Shown piece after piece: positions 32,201 to 41,150 of a DNA stretch of 64,000 nucleotides. The DNA comes from Vibrio maritimus (lineage in GTDB: Bacteria > Pseudomonadota > Gammaproteobacteria > Enterobacterales > Vibrionaceae): contig NZ_CP090438.1 of NCBI RefSeq assembly GCF_021441885.1, forward strand, positions 1,302,001-1,366,000, in the 5' to 3' direction. The position numbers were made by a program, and so were the translations under genes. The stretch's first letter is position 1. Each line of letters starts with the position of its first letter. The notes under the pieces were generated by a model, which ran no database searches, had not been told where the DNA came from, and saw only the letters and a program-made list of their open reading frames with translations.

Positions 32201-34834
32201 ATGAGCGATCTAGCTAAAGAGATCACGCCCGTAAACATTGAAGATGAGCTGAGAGGCTCGTATCTCGACTACGCGATGTCAGTTATCGTGGGTCGTGCTC
32301 TTCCAGATGTGCGTGATGGCCTAAAACCAGTACACCGCCGCGTTTTGTTCGCGATGAATGTACTAGGTAATGATTGGAATAAACCATATAAAAAATCTGC
32401 CCGTGTTGTCGGCGACGTAATCGGTAAATATCACCCACACGGTGATAGTGCTGTATACGACACTATTGTTCGTATGGCTCAGCCGTTCTCGCTTCGCTAC
32501 ATGTTGGTAGATGGTCAAGGTAACTTCGGTTCCATTGACGGCGATTCAGCGGCGGCAATGCGTTATACCGAAGTCCGCATGGCTAAAATCGCTCATGAGC
32601 TGTTAGCAGACCTAGATAAAGAAACCGTTGACTACGTTCCTAACTATGATGGAACAGAGCAAATTCCAGCGGTTCTGCCAACTAAGATTCCAAACCTACT
32701 GGTAAACGGTGCTTCTGGTATCGCAGTAGGTATGGCGACCAACATTCCACCGCATAACTTAAATGAAGTTATCGATGGCTGTTTGGCATACATCAAGAAC
32801 GAAGACATCACGATTGATGAGCTCATGGATTACATCCCGGGCCCTGACTTCCCAACAGCGGCGCTGATCAGTGGCCGTAAAGGCATCATCGATGCTTACA
32901 AAACGGGTCGTGGTAAGGTCTACATGCGTTCTAAAGCCGAGATCGAAGAAGACAAGAATGGCAAAGAAACCATCATTGTTACCGAGATCCCTTATCAGGT
33001 GAACAAAGCTCGCCTAATCGAAAAGATTGCAGAGCTTGTCAAAGATAAGAAAGTAGAAGGCATTAGCGCACTACGTGATGAGTCTGATAAAGACGGTATG
33101 CGCATTGTTATCGAATGTAAGCGTGACGCAGTCGGTGAAGTGGTTCTAAACAACCTGTACTCACAGACTCAGCTACAAACGACATTCGGCATCAACATGG
33201 TTGCCCTAAACAATGGTCAGCCACAGCTGTTCAACCTTAAGGACATGCTGAAGTGCTTCGTTGATCACCGCCGTGAGGTTGTGACTCGTCGTACTATCTT
33301 CGAACTTCGTAAAGCAAGAGACCGTGCTCACATCCTTGAAGCGCTATCTTTGGCACTGGCGAACATCGATGAAGTTATCGAACTTATCAAAAACGCACCA
33401 ACACCTGCTGAAGCGAAGGTTGGTCTAGTTTCTCGTGGTTGGGAGCTAGGTAGCGTAGCATCAATGCTAGAGCGTGCTGGTACTGACGCGGCTCGCCCAG
33501 ATTGGCTAGAAGACCAATACGGCATCCGTGACGGTCTGTACTACCTAACTGAGCAACAAGCTCAAGCGATTCTAGAACTTCGCCTACACCGTCTAACCGG
33601 TCTAGAGCACGAGAAGATCCTTGATGAGTACAAAGCACTTCTAGAAGAGATTGCAGAATTAATGCACATCCTTGCAAGCACAGAGCGCTTGATGGAAGTG
33701 ATCACCGAAGAGCTAGAAGAAGTTCAAGCAACTTACGGTGACGAGCGTCGCAGTGAAATTACTGCTGCCGTTCACGACATTGACATGGAAGAGCTGATCG
33801 CTCGTGAAGACGTAGTAGTCACTCTGTCTCACGAAGGTTATGTTAAGTATCAATACCTAAGCGACTACGAAGCTCAGCGTCGTGGTGGTAAAGGTAAGAG
33901 TGCGACTAAGATGAAGGATGAGGATTACATTGAGCGTCTGCTTGTTGCTAACACTCACGACAACATTTTGTGCTTCTCAACTCGCGGTAAGACTTACCGT
34001 CTGAAAGTATATCAATTGCCACAAGCGAGCCGTACTGCTCGTGGTAAGCCTATCGTTAACATTCTTCCACTAGAAGAAGGTGAGCGTATCACGGCTATTC
34101 TGCCAGTGTCTGAGTTCAGCGCTGACAAGTACATCTTCATGGCGACTGGCGACGGTACAGTGAAGAAGACGTCACTGGATCAGTTCTCTAACGTACGTGC
34201 TAACGGCCTAATCGCTGTGAACCTACGTGACGATGACTCGCTAATTGGGGTGGATATTACTAACGGCGACAGCGACGTGATGCTGTTCTCGAAGCAGGGT
34301 AAAGTGGTTCGCTTTAGCGAAGACAAAGTCCGTGCAATGGGTCGTACAGCGGCGGGTGTTCGTGGTATGAAGCTCGCTGAAGATGACCAAGTTGTGTCTC
34401 TGATTGTTCCTTCAAACGAAGGCGACATTCTAACCGTGACGCAAAACGGTTACGGTAAGCGTACTGAGCTAGAAGAGTACCCAACTAAGGGTCGTGCAAC
34501 ACAAGGTGTAGTTTCAATCAAAGTCTCTGAGCGAAACGGCCCTGTAGTTGGCGCTGTCCAAGTTGAAGAAGGCGACGAAATGATGATGATCACCGATGCA
34601 GGTACGCTAGTACGTACTCGCGTTGCAGAGGTGAGCCAAGTCGGTCGTAACACCCAAGGTGTCACGCTTATCCGTACCGCTTCTGATGAGTCTGTAGTGG
34701 GTCTACAGCGCATCGATGAAGTGGAAGAGCTAGCGGAAGTTGAAGGTGAAGAGGGTACAGAAGGCACAGTAGTTGATGCTGCTGCAACTGATACTCCTGA
34801 AGCACCAACAGCGGATGATGCTTCTGAAGAGTAA
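32201..34834 (+). CDS. gyrA: DNA gyrase subunit A
   Basis: 877 aa. The catalytic Tyr122 lies in AAMRYTE. Quinolone-determining residues Ser83 and Asp87 (HPHGDSAVYD) are wild type, predicting no gyrA-based fluoroquinolone resistance. The GyrA-box QRRGGKG sits near 560 at the start of the beta-pinwheel DNA-wrapping domain. The C-terminal tail (about 840-877) is acidic, as in other gammaproteobacteria. Forms the A2B2 gyrase with GyrB and introduces negative supercoils. GAGGGAT precedes the ATG. Many codons follow the highly expressed pattern. Confidence 0.98.
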   Translation: MSDLAKEITPVNIEDELRGSYLDYAMSVIVGRALPDVRDGLKPVHRRVLFAMNVLGNDWNKPYKKSARVVGDVIGKYHPHGDSAVYDTIVRMAQPFSLRYMLVDGQGNFGSIDGDSAAAMRYTEVRMAKIAHELLADLDKETVDYVPNYDGTEQIPAVLPTKIPNLLVNGASGIAVGMATNIPPHNLNEVIDGCLAYIKNEDITIDELMDYIPGPDFPTAALISGRKGIIDAYKTGRGKVYMRSKAEIEEDKNGKETIIVTEIPYQVNKARLIEKIAELVKDKKVEGISALRDESDKDGMRIVIECKRDAVGEVVLNNLYSQTQLQTTFGINMVALNNGQPQLFNLKDMLKCFVDHRREVVTRRTIFELRKARDRAHILEALSLALANIDEVIELIKNAPTPAEAKVGLVSRGWELGSVASMLERAGTDAARPDWLEDQYGIRDGLYYLTEQQAQAILELRLHRLTGLEHEKILDEYKALLEEIAELMHILASTERLMEVITEELEEVQATYGDERRSEITAAVHDIDMEELIAREDVVVTLSHEGYVKYQYLSDYEAQRRGGKGKSATKMKDEDYIERLLVANTHDNILCFSTRGKTYRLKVYQLPQASRTARGKPIVNILPLEEGERITAILPVSEFSADKYIFMATGDGTVKKTSLDQFSNVRANGLIAVNLRDDDSLIGVDITNGDSDVMLFSKQGKVVRFSEDKVRAMGRTAAGVRGMKLAEDDQVVSLIVPSNEGDILTVTQNGYGKRTELEEYPTKGRATQGVVSIKVSERNGPVVGAVQVEEGDEMMMITDAGTLVRTRVAEVSQVGRNTQGVTLIRTASDESVVGLQRIDEVEELAEVEGEEGTEGTVVDAAATDTPEAPTADDASEE

Positions 34835-34851
34835 CTCGATACTCTCATGAC

Positions 34852-34883
34852 AAAAAACACCTGCCAACTGGCAGGTGTTTTTG
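34852..34883 (+). terminator. gyrA intrinsic terminator
   Basis: AAACACCTGCC (34855-34865) pairs with GGCAGGTGTTT (34870-34880) around AACT, followed by more T. Confidence 0.93.
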
Positions 34884-34999
34884 TTTGAACTGACGGCTGC
34901 TTAACTTATGAATGTTGAGCGATAAACCAATTGGTGAAAACGCGGTTAGGCGAGTGATACAATATCCCCAATTTTATTGTAATACTGTAAAGAGATAAC

Positions 35000-35566
35000 A
35001 TGACCGAATTCGAAAAAATGCTTGCTGGTGATGAGTTTGATGGCGGTTCAGAGAGCATCAACCAAGTTCGCCAGAACGCCGCGGACTTGCTACAAGCAAT
35101 AAACGGAAGTACCGACGATCGTCATCGTAGTGAGCTATTTCAGCAACTGATGGGTAGTATGTCGGAGTCGAGTATCATTCGCTCACCATTTTATTGTGAA
35201 TTTGGCAAAACGATATCGATTGGTGAGAAGACCTTTCTCAATATGAATATCACCATGTTAGATGGCGCTAAGATAACTATAGGAAACAACGTCTTAGTTG
35301 GTCCCAACACACAGTTTTATAGTGCCAGCCATGACTTGAACTATCTAAAACGCCGAAGCTGGGCGACGCACTGTGCGCCAATCACTGTAGAAGATGACGC
35401 TTGGATTGGTGGCAATGTGGTGATTAATCAAGGTGTAACGATTGGAGCACGCTCTGTTATCGCAGCGAACTCGGTCGTGAACAGTGATGTACCACCTGAC
35501 TCACTGTATGGAGGTACTCCCGCGAAGCTTATTAGAAAAATTCACGAAAATGAGCAGGGTAGTTAG
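35000..35566 (+). CDS. Sugar O-acetyltransferase, maltose/galactoside type (hexapeptide repeat)
   Basis: 188 aa. An N-terminal helical cap (Maa domain, MTEFEKMLAGDEFDGGSESINQVRQ) is followed by a left-handed beta-helix of hexapeptide repeats (about 70-180). YSASHDLNYLKR carries the likely catalytic His. Acetyl-CoA-dependent transfer to a sugar hydroxyl in the cytoplasm, perhaps a detoxification step. AAAGAGATAAC precedes the ATG. Stands alone between gyrA and the ABC exporter, each side closed by a terminator. Confidence 0.9.
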   Translation: MTEFEKMLAGDEFDGGSESINQVRQNAADLLQAINGSTDDRHRSELFQQLMGSMSESSIIRSPFYCEFGKTISIGEKTFLNMNITMLDGAKITIGNNVLVGPNTQFYSASHDLNYLKRRSWATHCAPITVEDDAWIGGNVVINQGVTIGARSVIAANSVVNSDVPPDSLYGGTPAKLIRKIHENEQGS

Positions 35567-35581
35567 GCTGTAGTTTGACGT

Positions 35582-35613
35582 ATAAGAAAGGGCTCGTTCG
35601 AGCCCTTTCTTAT
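35582..35613. terminator. Strong bidirectional terminator
   Basis: AAGAAAGGGCTC (35584-35595) pairs with GAGCCCTTTCTT (35600-35611) around GTTC. It serves the acetyltransferase and the convergent ABC exporter operon. Confidence 0.92.
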
Positions 35614-37400
35614 TATTGATTTACCACGACTTTCGCAGTCTCTTTGTTAGATATAGACTCTTTAAGCAAACCGGCATACAACCCATTAATAGCAACGAGT
35701 TCACTGTGATTACCACGTTCGATGATTTCACCCTTATCGAGTACTAAAATAAGGTCGGAGTGTCGGACGGTACTTAATCTGTGCGCGATGGCAATGACGG
35801 TTTTCTCTTGGTAAAGCCGGCTCATCGCCTTTTGGATGAGGTCTTCGGTGATTGAGTCGACCGAGCTGGTGGCTTCATCAAGCATCATAATTTGCCCACC
35901 TTGCGCGATGGCACGAGCAAACGAGATAAGCTGAGTTTGCCCAACAGACAGATTGGCGCCATTTTTGTCCAGCTTAAAGTCATAATCTCTTGGAAGCTGT
36001 TCTATAAATCGGTCTGCGTAAACATAGCGCGCGGCTTCGACGACTTCTTCTCGGCCTACACCTTCTTTGCCAAGAGCAATGTTGAAGTGAATGCTCTGCT
36101 CAAAGAGGTGAACGTCTTGCATCATCATTGAGAAAAGGTGCGCGCAGTCATCGGCTGCAATTTGTGAAAGCTCGATACCGTTCAGCAAGATACTGCCTTC
36201 ATAGTGACGATATGTCTTGGTAATCAGACGCATAATCGTAGACTTACCAGAGCCAGTTGAGCCAACTAGCGCGACTTGATGACCTTTGTTAAGAGTAAAT
36301 GAAATATCCTTCAGCACGTAAGGTGCGTCTTTCTTGTAGCGAAAGCTCACGTTACGAAACTCTAAACTGTTAAACACTTTGAGCGCTGGTTCAATTTGCT
36401 GTTTTGAGAGCAACTGATGACCTTCCTCTTCTAGAGGTTCAACAAATAGCTCTTCGATGTGGTCGAACGCCGCAAATGAGCTCTGGATCGACGCAATTTG
36501 AGAGGTAAAATCGCGTATCGGCACGAACACCTTCTCAAGTGTATTGATGAAGGCAATAAGCACGCCGAGCGTTAAAGAGGCTTCCAACACCTGACCAGAA
36601 CCAAACCAAATCATTAGCGCGATGGTGATCGAGGTGACGCCAGAGATAAAGGCAAACAGAATAGCGTCGTATTTATTGACCTTCATTTGAGCCGCCAAAA
36701 ACTCATCCGTGTAGCTTTTGTATCTCGCTTCTACCTCCTCCTCAGCGCGATAGAACTGCACAGTTTTTACGCCTAGTAGCACCTCTTGTAAGTAACCAAT
36801 GCCTCTCGCTAGTGCCGAGCGTGTAATCTGATGCATTTGGCGAAGTTTATTACGGACAAAGACAGTCAAGTAAATGACTGGCGGCATGACCACAAGTACC
36901 ACCATGGTCAACTTCCAATCGATAAATAGCATCATGATTAGCAGTGCAATGGTGTTCAACGAGTCCCTTACTAACCCAACAACGGATTGCACAAACGAAT
37001 CGCCGATAGTTTCGAGATCGCTTGTTAAACGTGACAAGGTAATACCGATCGGCGTGTTATCGAAATAGCTGCGCGGAAGTTTAAGCACGCGAGAGACCAA
37101 TACCGAGCGCATATCCGTGATGGTGTGCTGGCCAGTTTTTCTTAGGTTATAAGCATAAGTCGTATCGACGATATAACTGATGATAAGGACGATAACCAAA
37201 TAGAAGATATGTTGTAGTAACCCATCCATGTTGCCTTGCGATAGGTAGACATCGATGACTTGGATAATTAACCAGGGAAACAATAAGCTAGTAGCAATGG
37301 AAAGAGGCAGCATTGCGATGCCTATTATTGCTGTGCGCTTGTACTTTTTCGCGAATTGGAAGAAGTGCTTGAGGTATTTTACATCCATACCTTTTAACAT
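35613..37400 (-). CDS. ABC exporter half-transporter, MdlB-like
   Basis: 595 aa: six membrane helices (about 20-310) then an ATPase domain with Walker A GSTGSGKST, signature LSVGQ (ANLSVGQTQLISFARA) and Walker B MMLDEATSSVD. Fits the second half of heterodimeric MdlAB-type exporters of drugs, lipids or peptides. The ATG overlaps the upstream half-transporter stop by 7 bp, so subunits are made together. ATG at 37388 (MDVKYL) is an alternative start. Substrate unknown. Confidence 0.9.
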   Translation of the reverse strand: MLKGMDVKYLKHFFQFAKKYKRTAIIGIAMLPLSIATSLLFPWLIIQVIDVYLSQGNMDGLLQHIFYLVIVLIISYIVDTTYAYNLRKTGQHTITDMRSVLVSRVLKLPRSYFDNTPIGITLSRLTSDLETIGDSFVQSVVGLVRDSLNTIALLIMMLFIDWKLTMVVLVVMPPVIYLTVFVRNKLRQMHQITRSALARGIGYLQEVLLGVKTVQFYRAEEEVEARYKSYTDEFLAAQMKVNKYDAILFAFISGVTSITIALMIWFGSGQVLEASLTLGVLIAFINTLEKVFVPIRDFTSQIASIQSSFAAFDHIEELFVEPLEEEGHQLLSKQQIEPALKVFNSLEFRNVSFRYKKDAPYVLKDISFTLNKGHQVALVGSTGSGKSTIMRLITKTYRHYEGSILLNGIELSQIAADDCAHLFSMMMQDVHLFEQSIHFNIALGKEGVGREEVVEAARYVYADRFIEQLPRDYDFKLDKNGANLSVGQTQLISFARAIAQGGQIMMLDEATSSVDSITEDLIQKAMSRLYQEKTVIAIAHRLSTVRHSDLILVLDKGEIIERGNHSELVAINGLYAGLLKESISNKETAKVVVNQ

Positions 37401-39157
37401 GAGCCCACCTCCGCTTCAGTTTGTTGCAGTTGCCAGGTCTCTTTGTAGTATGGCGATGTTTCTAACAGTGTTTGATGATCACCCTTGGCAATGACTTTAC
37501 CTTCATTGAGCACGATAATTTCGTCCATATATTCGAGCGCATTGACTCTGTGAGAAACAACCAATACTGATTGATTCTTTAGTCTTTCAAATAGTCCTTC
37601 GAGAATCTTACGTTCGGTATCGTAATCGACGGCGGATAGCACGTTATCCATGATGATCAGATCGCAAGGTTCTAACAGCGCCCTGGCGATGCTTAAACGC
37701 TGTTTCTGACCTCCAGAAAGCATGACGCCTTTCTCACCAACGACCGTTTGGTCCCCTTGTTCAAAGCGGTCAATGTCAGTGGCGAGCTGGCTGAGCGCCA
37801 AAACCGTTTTGACATCCTTCTCATCAATATCTGAATTGGCACTACCAAATCGAACGTTTTCCTCGATAGTGGCAGAAAACAGATAGGGGTCTTGAGTGAT
37901 GGTTTTGACATAACGCCTTAAGTCACCTCGAGAAAATGCCGTTATATCTTCATTACCAAGAAAAACACTGTTACTGGGCACGTCGAGGTGGTGATTTAGG
38001 CAGTTAACTAGCGTAGTTTTGCCTGCGCCAATGCTGCCCAATATGCCAACCTTTTTGCCAGGTGGAATATCAAAGCTGATGTTATCCAAAGTAAGCTTTT
38101 CGTCACCCGGGTAGCGATAACTTAGATTTCGAACGGATAAAGTCTGCCCTTTAAGTGATTCGATTTTTGAAGAGGGTAATGTTTGAGTGTCAATCTCCGG
38201 GATGTCTGCATTGAGGATGGTTTGCACACTTGTGATACCAACCATACCGCGTTGATAAATGGTTGCGATTCTGCCAAGCGCCATTAACGGCATCGACAGC
38301 AGCACTGAGTAGGTCAAAAAGGCCGTGATCTCACCCAAGGTTAGCTCTTGCTGCATCAGCATATAGCCGCCAAGGCCAAGTATGAGGATCTTCATGACGT
38401 TGTTGGCGTAATCGAGCACTGGCATGTAAAAGACCTGAATGCGTGTGAGTTTCATTTGACAGTTAAGTAGCTTTTTATTGAGCTGGTCGGTTTCCGCTTG
38501 CACCCATGCGGACATTTGCTGGCTTTTGATTAAATCGATCGCTGATAGGTAGCTCATCAACTGGGCTGAATATTTTTGTAGACGACGCATATGCTCCATA
38601 TGCAGATCTTTCATCCGCGTAAAACCAATGCGAAAAATGACGAAGGCAATCGCGATAGGAATGACGGAATAAAGCGTTAGCTCAGGCGAAATACGCCACA
38701 TCCAAAGTGGTGTCATCGACAGCGCAAGCATAGTATTGAAGAGCTGCAAAAAACCCACCCCAAACATGAGTCGAATGCCCATTAAGTCATTGTTTACAAT
38801 GGAGATGAGGCGACCAGAAGCGAACTTGCTATGAAATTGATTGGGCAAGCGATTGAGTCTATTCAGAAGAATGTTTTTTAGTTCTGCCTCGGTAATACGC
38901 CCAGGATTGAGTCCATAGATACGCGAGAGGATACGCGTGATGATCATAGCAATCGCCATCACGACGACAATGGAAACGTAGTACTGCAACTGGTTATGGC
39001 TCTCAGCGCTGATGTCATCGAGAAGGTCGATAGCCAATTGTATGTAGCGTGGGATCTCAACCTGAAGCCAGTTGACGAGAAAAATGAAGACAATCGCGAG
39101 CAAGTAAGAGGTGCGATTCATACGCAAAAAATGCGCGACAAACTGGGTTTTGGTCAT
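37394..39157 (-). CDS. ABC exporter half-transporter, MdlA-like
   Basis: 587 aa: N-terminal six-helix domain (about 15-305), then Walker A GSIGAGKTT, LSGGQKQRLSIARA and Walker B LIIMDNVLSAVD. The position after Walker B is Asn (MDN) rather than Glu, so this ATP site is likely degenerate, as is common in one half of heterodimeric exporters. It is the first gene of the pair, overlapping the MdlB-like start by 7 bp. Likely exports lipids or toxic compounds; substrate unproven. Confidence 0.9.
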   Translation of the reverse strand: MTKTQFVAHFLRMNRTSYLLAIVFIFLVNWLQVEIPRYIQLAIDLLDDISAESHNQLQYYVSIVVVMAIAMIITRILSRIYGLNPGRITEAELKNILLNRLNRLPNQFHSKFASGRLISIVNNDLMGIRLMFGVGFLQLFNTMLALSMTPLWMWRISPELTLYSVIPIAIAFVIFRIGFTRMKDLHMEHMRRLQKYSAQLMSYLSAIDLIKSQQMSAWVQAETDQLNKKLLNCQMKLTRIQVFYMPVLDYANNVMKILILGLGGYMLMQQELTLGEITAFLTYSVLLSMPLMALGRIATIYQRGMVGITSVQTILNADIPEIDTQTLPSSKIESLKGQTLSVRNLSYRYPGDEKLTLDNISFDIPPGKKVGILGSIGAGKTTLVNCLNHHLDVPSNSVFLGNEDITAFSRGDLRRYVKTITQDPYLFSATIEENVRFGSANSDIDEKDVKTVLALSQLATDIDRFEQGDQTVVGEKGVMLSGGQKQRLSIARALLEPCDLIIMDNVLSAVDYDTERKILEGLFERLKNQSVLVVSHRVNALEYMDEIIVLNEGKVIAKGDHQTLLETSPYYKETWQLQQTEAEVGSC

Positions 39158-39293
39158 TAGACACTTTCTTATCGGGTGAAACAGTAGTTCAAGGAAACCG
39201 TTTGATAAGTCGGTTTGTTTCCTGAATAAGTGTATACGGCAGCTTTATAAATAACAGTAAACAGTGAATATTTTAGCTACCAAGTAGAAACGT

Positions 39294-39920
39294 TTAACTA
39301 GTACGAGCTATTGAACGCACTTGAGAGAGGGTCACTTCAGGGCGCTGATAATCGACAGGTAACTCTATAACGGAGGTTCCTTTGACTAAAAACAGAGATG
39401 GGAAACTGTTTCCGCCGATACTGCGTGCAAAATTTATCTCTTGAAGTAGTGCTTTATGGGTCTCAGTAGCGGTGAGATCCTGTTCGAACTTAACTTTATC
39501 AAGACCAATGCTCTCGGCAAGCTGCATAAGTACCGGGTTGTCACTCGGGTTTTTAGCTTCAAGATAATAGGCTCTTTGTATCGCCGCGTACATTTCCAAC
39601 TCTGCACCTTGAGCTCGAGCGGCGACTACTGCGCGACACGCAGGATAAGTGGAGCGTCTCGGTTCGTTCAGCTTCCAAAAATCATGGTTAAACTCGGTAC
39701 CAAGATAAGACTCGATCTTGCGCCAATATTCAGCAATCTGGGCTCGCATGGATACTGGCATGGGTTGGTCAGTATCTTCGGCTAGACCACCTAATACATA
39801 TTGAATCTCTACTTCATCACTGAGCGATGCTCGAATCGAATCCCAAACGGGCTTGTAGCCCCAACACCACGCACACATGGGGTCGTATACATAATAGAGA
39901 GTAGGGGAGATGGCATTCAT
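39294..39920 (-). CDS. DsbA-family thioredoxin-fold protein (FrnE/DsbA-like)
   Basis: 208 aa with CAWC (16-19) in VYDPMCAWCWGYKPVW and a helical insert typical of the DsbA/HCCA-isomerase group; cis-Pro lies in GGNSFPSLFL. It has no signal peptide, so it acts in the cytoplasm, possibly in thiol or oxidative stress protection. ATG 39920 has AGGAT at the right distance and is preferred over ATG 39947. It is 136 bp downstream of the ABC exporter start region on the same strand. Confidence 0.8.
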   Translation of the reverse strand: MNAISPTLYYVYDPMCAWCWGYKPVWDSIRASLSDEVEIQYVLGGLAEDTDQPMPVSMRAQIAEYWRKIESYLGTEFNHDFWKLNEPRRSTYPACRAVVAARAQGAELEMYAAIQRAYYLEAKNPSDNPVLMQLAESIGLDKVKFEQDLTATETHKALLQEINFARSIGGNSFPSLFLVKGTSVIELPVDYQRPEVTLSQVRSIARTS

Positions 39921-40067
39921 ATGATTTATCCTAATCGAGACATCCATGTTTTAATTCATAACTTTAGCATGGATGACGTATTACCCAAAGGTACGTTCTT
40001 TGACGCAGATTATAGAATTTTCTTATTGATGATGTAAATTGTTCGCATTATCAAAAAGGGGCGTTAA

Positions 40068-40703
40068 ATGAAAGCAATTGTAATTTTTGGAGCGAGCAGC
40101 GGCTTAGGCCTTGCAGCGGTGCGCTATTTTTCAGACCAAGCTATTCCTGTCATCGGCGTGGCAAGAAACCCGGAAAAAGAACCAGATCTAAAGTCTTTGT
40201 GTCAGACTCTTATCACATGTGATGCGACCGATAAACAATCCGTAGAAGAGGCGGTTGGACAGTTGCCAAAAGATGCCGTGGTGCTATCAACCATGGGCAG
40301 TTTCCGCTCAGATAACCCTGTTGATTACATCGGACATCGCTACCTAGTGGATGCGCTAGAGCTTAATAGTATTCGTCGCTTCGTTCTCGTGACATCGCTG
40401 GGGTGCGGCGATTCGTGGCAGTACCTTTCTGAAAGGGCAAAAGCCGGTTTTGGTGGCGCTGTGCGTGAGAAGTCACTGGCAGAGGCTTGGTTATCAAGCA
40501 GTTCACTCGATTATACGATCTTACGACCTGGTGGTTTAAAAGATGGGGAGGTGACCGAACAGGGTGAGTTATCGCAACACGTTGAAGTTCATGGTGCCAT
40601 ACACCGTAGCGAAGTTGCTCGTATTCTCCATCAGTTAATACCCAATGATGAAAGTATCGGTCAGATCTACCAATGTGTGGACCCCACAGTCAGTTACTAC
40701 TAA
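40068..40703 (+). CDS. NAD(P)-binding Rossmann-fold protein (atypical SDR)
   Basis: 211 aa. The dinucleotide motif GASSGLG is at 8-14; VLVTSLGCGDSW and DYTILRPGGLKDG are typical of NAD(P)H-binding/NmrA-like atypical short-chain dehydrogenases, and no catalytic YxxxK is apparent. Probably a redox sensor or reductase of small molecules. AAAAAGGGGCG precedes the ATG. Divergent from the DsbA-like gene, with 147 bp between, so they could share a redox-linked promoter. Confidence 0.83.
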   Translation: MKAIVIFGASSGLGLAAVRYFSDQAIPVIGVARNPEKEPDLKSLCQTLITCDATDKQSVEEAVGQLPKDAVVLSTMGSFRSDNPVDYIGHRYLVDALELNSIRRFVLVTSLGCGDSWQYLSERAKAGFGGAVREKSLAEAWLSSSSLDYTILRPGGLKDGEVTEQGELSQHVEVHGAIHRSEVARILHQLIPNDESIGQIYQCVDPTVSYY

Positions 40704-40708
40704 TAACA

Positions 40709-40730
40709 AAGGCAGGTATAAACCTGCCTT
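40709..40730. terminator. Hairpin terminator between convergent genes
   Basis: AAGGCAGGT (40709-40717) pairs with ACCTGCCTT (40722-40730) around ATAA. Confidence 0.8.
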
Positions 40731-40781
40731 ACTATCTATCGCTTTAACATCAAAGGATGCGAGTATTACTCAATTCGCATG

Positions 40782-41096
40782 CTACTCAACGCGAGTATTA
40801 TTTAATGCATAATTCCAGACGCGGTAGAAGTAGAAGATATAGCCAATACCCAGCGTCAAAATTGAAATCACGAACCAGAGTAGTACGTGCCCAAGATCAC
40901 TAAATAGATCGATGTCGCAATCCATTTTCCTTTCTCGTCCCATGTCATCGATGACGTAGGTTCGATTGAGGATGAACTTTGAAAACGAATAAGGGAAGAA
41001 GAACAGCGCGATACCAAAGGTAATGAAGCTCAGTATCAACCAAATTAGAAGATGCCCTAGGATATCTAGGATAGCGACGTCTGCTCTAAGTCTCAT
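40782..41096 (-). CDS. Small membrane protein with two internal repeats, DUF898/DUF6693-like
   Basis: 104 aa. Two matching units, each LGHxLxWxxxSxxTxGIxxxFxxYxxxxxxLNxTxV, occupy about 13-48 and 68-103, giving two or four membrane segments. The pattern resembles repeats of DUF898 (YjgN) proteins. AAGGACATATAC precedes the ATG. Upstream of metC on the same strand is a terminator, so it is probably a separate transcript. Function unknown. Confidence 0.72.
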   Translation of the reverse strand: MRLRADVAILDILGHLLIWLILSFITFGIALFFFPYSFSKFILNRTYVIDDMGRERKMDCDIDLFSDLGHVLLWFVISILTLGIGYIFYFYRVWNYALNNTRVE

Positions 41097-41114
41097 GTAT
41101 ATGTCCTTATCTGA

Positions 41115-41144
41115 TAAAAAATGGCTTTCATTTAGAAAGCCATT
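41115..41144. terminator. Inverted-repeat terminator between metC and the small membrane protein gene
   Basis: AATGGCTTTC (41120-41129) pairs with GAAAGCCATT (41135-41144); on the minus strand TTTTTT follows, so it ends metC transcription. Confidence 0.9.
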
Positions 41145-41150
41145 AAACGT

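Noticed and set aside
34450..34860. 136-codon antisense ORF in gyrA, Ser/Thr-rich
   Set aside because: Shadow frame caused by the biased acidic gyrA tail and high-expression codon use; no start signals.
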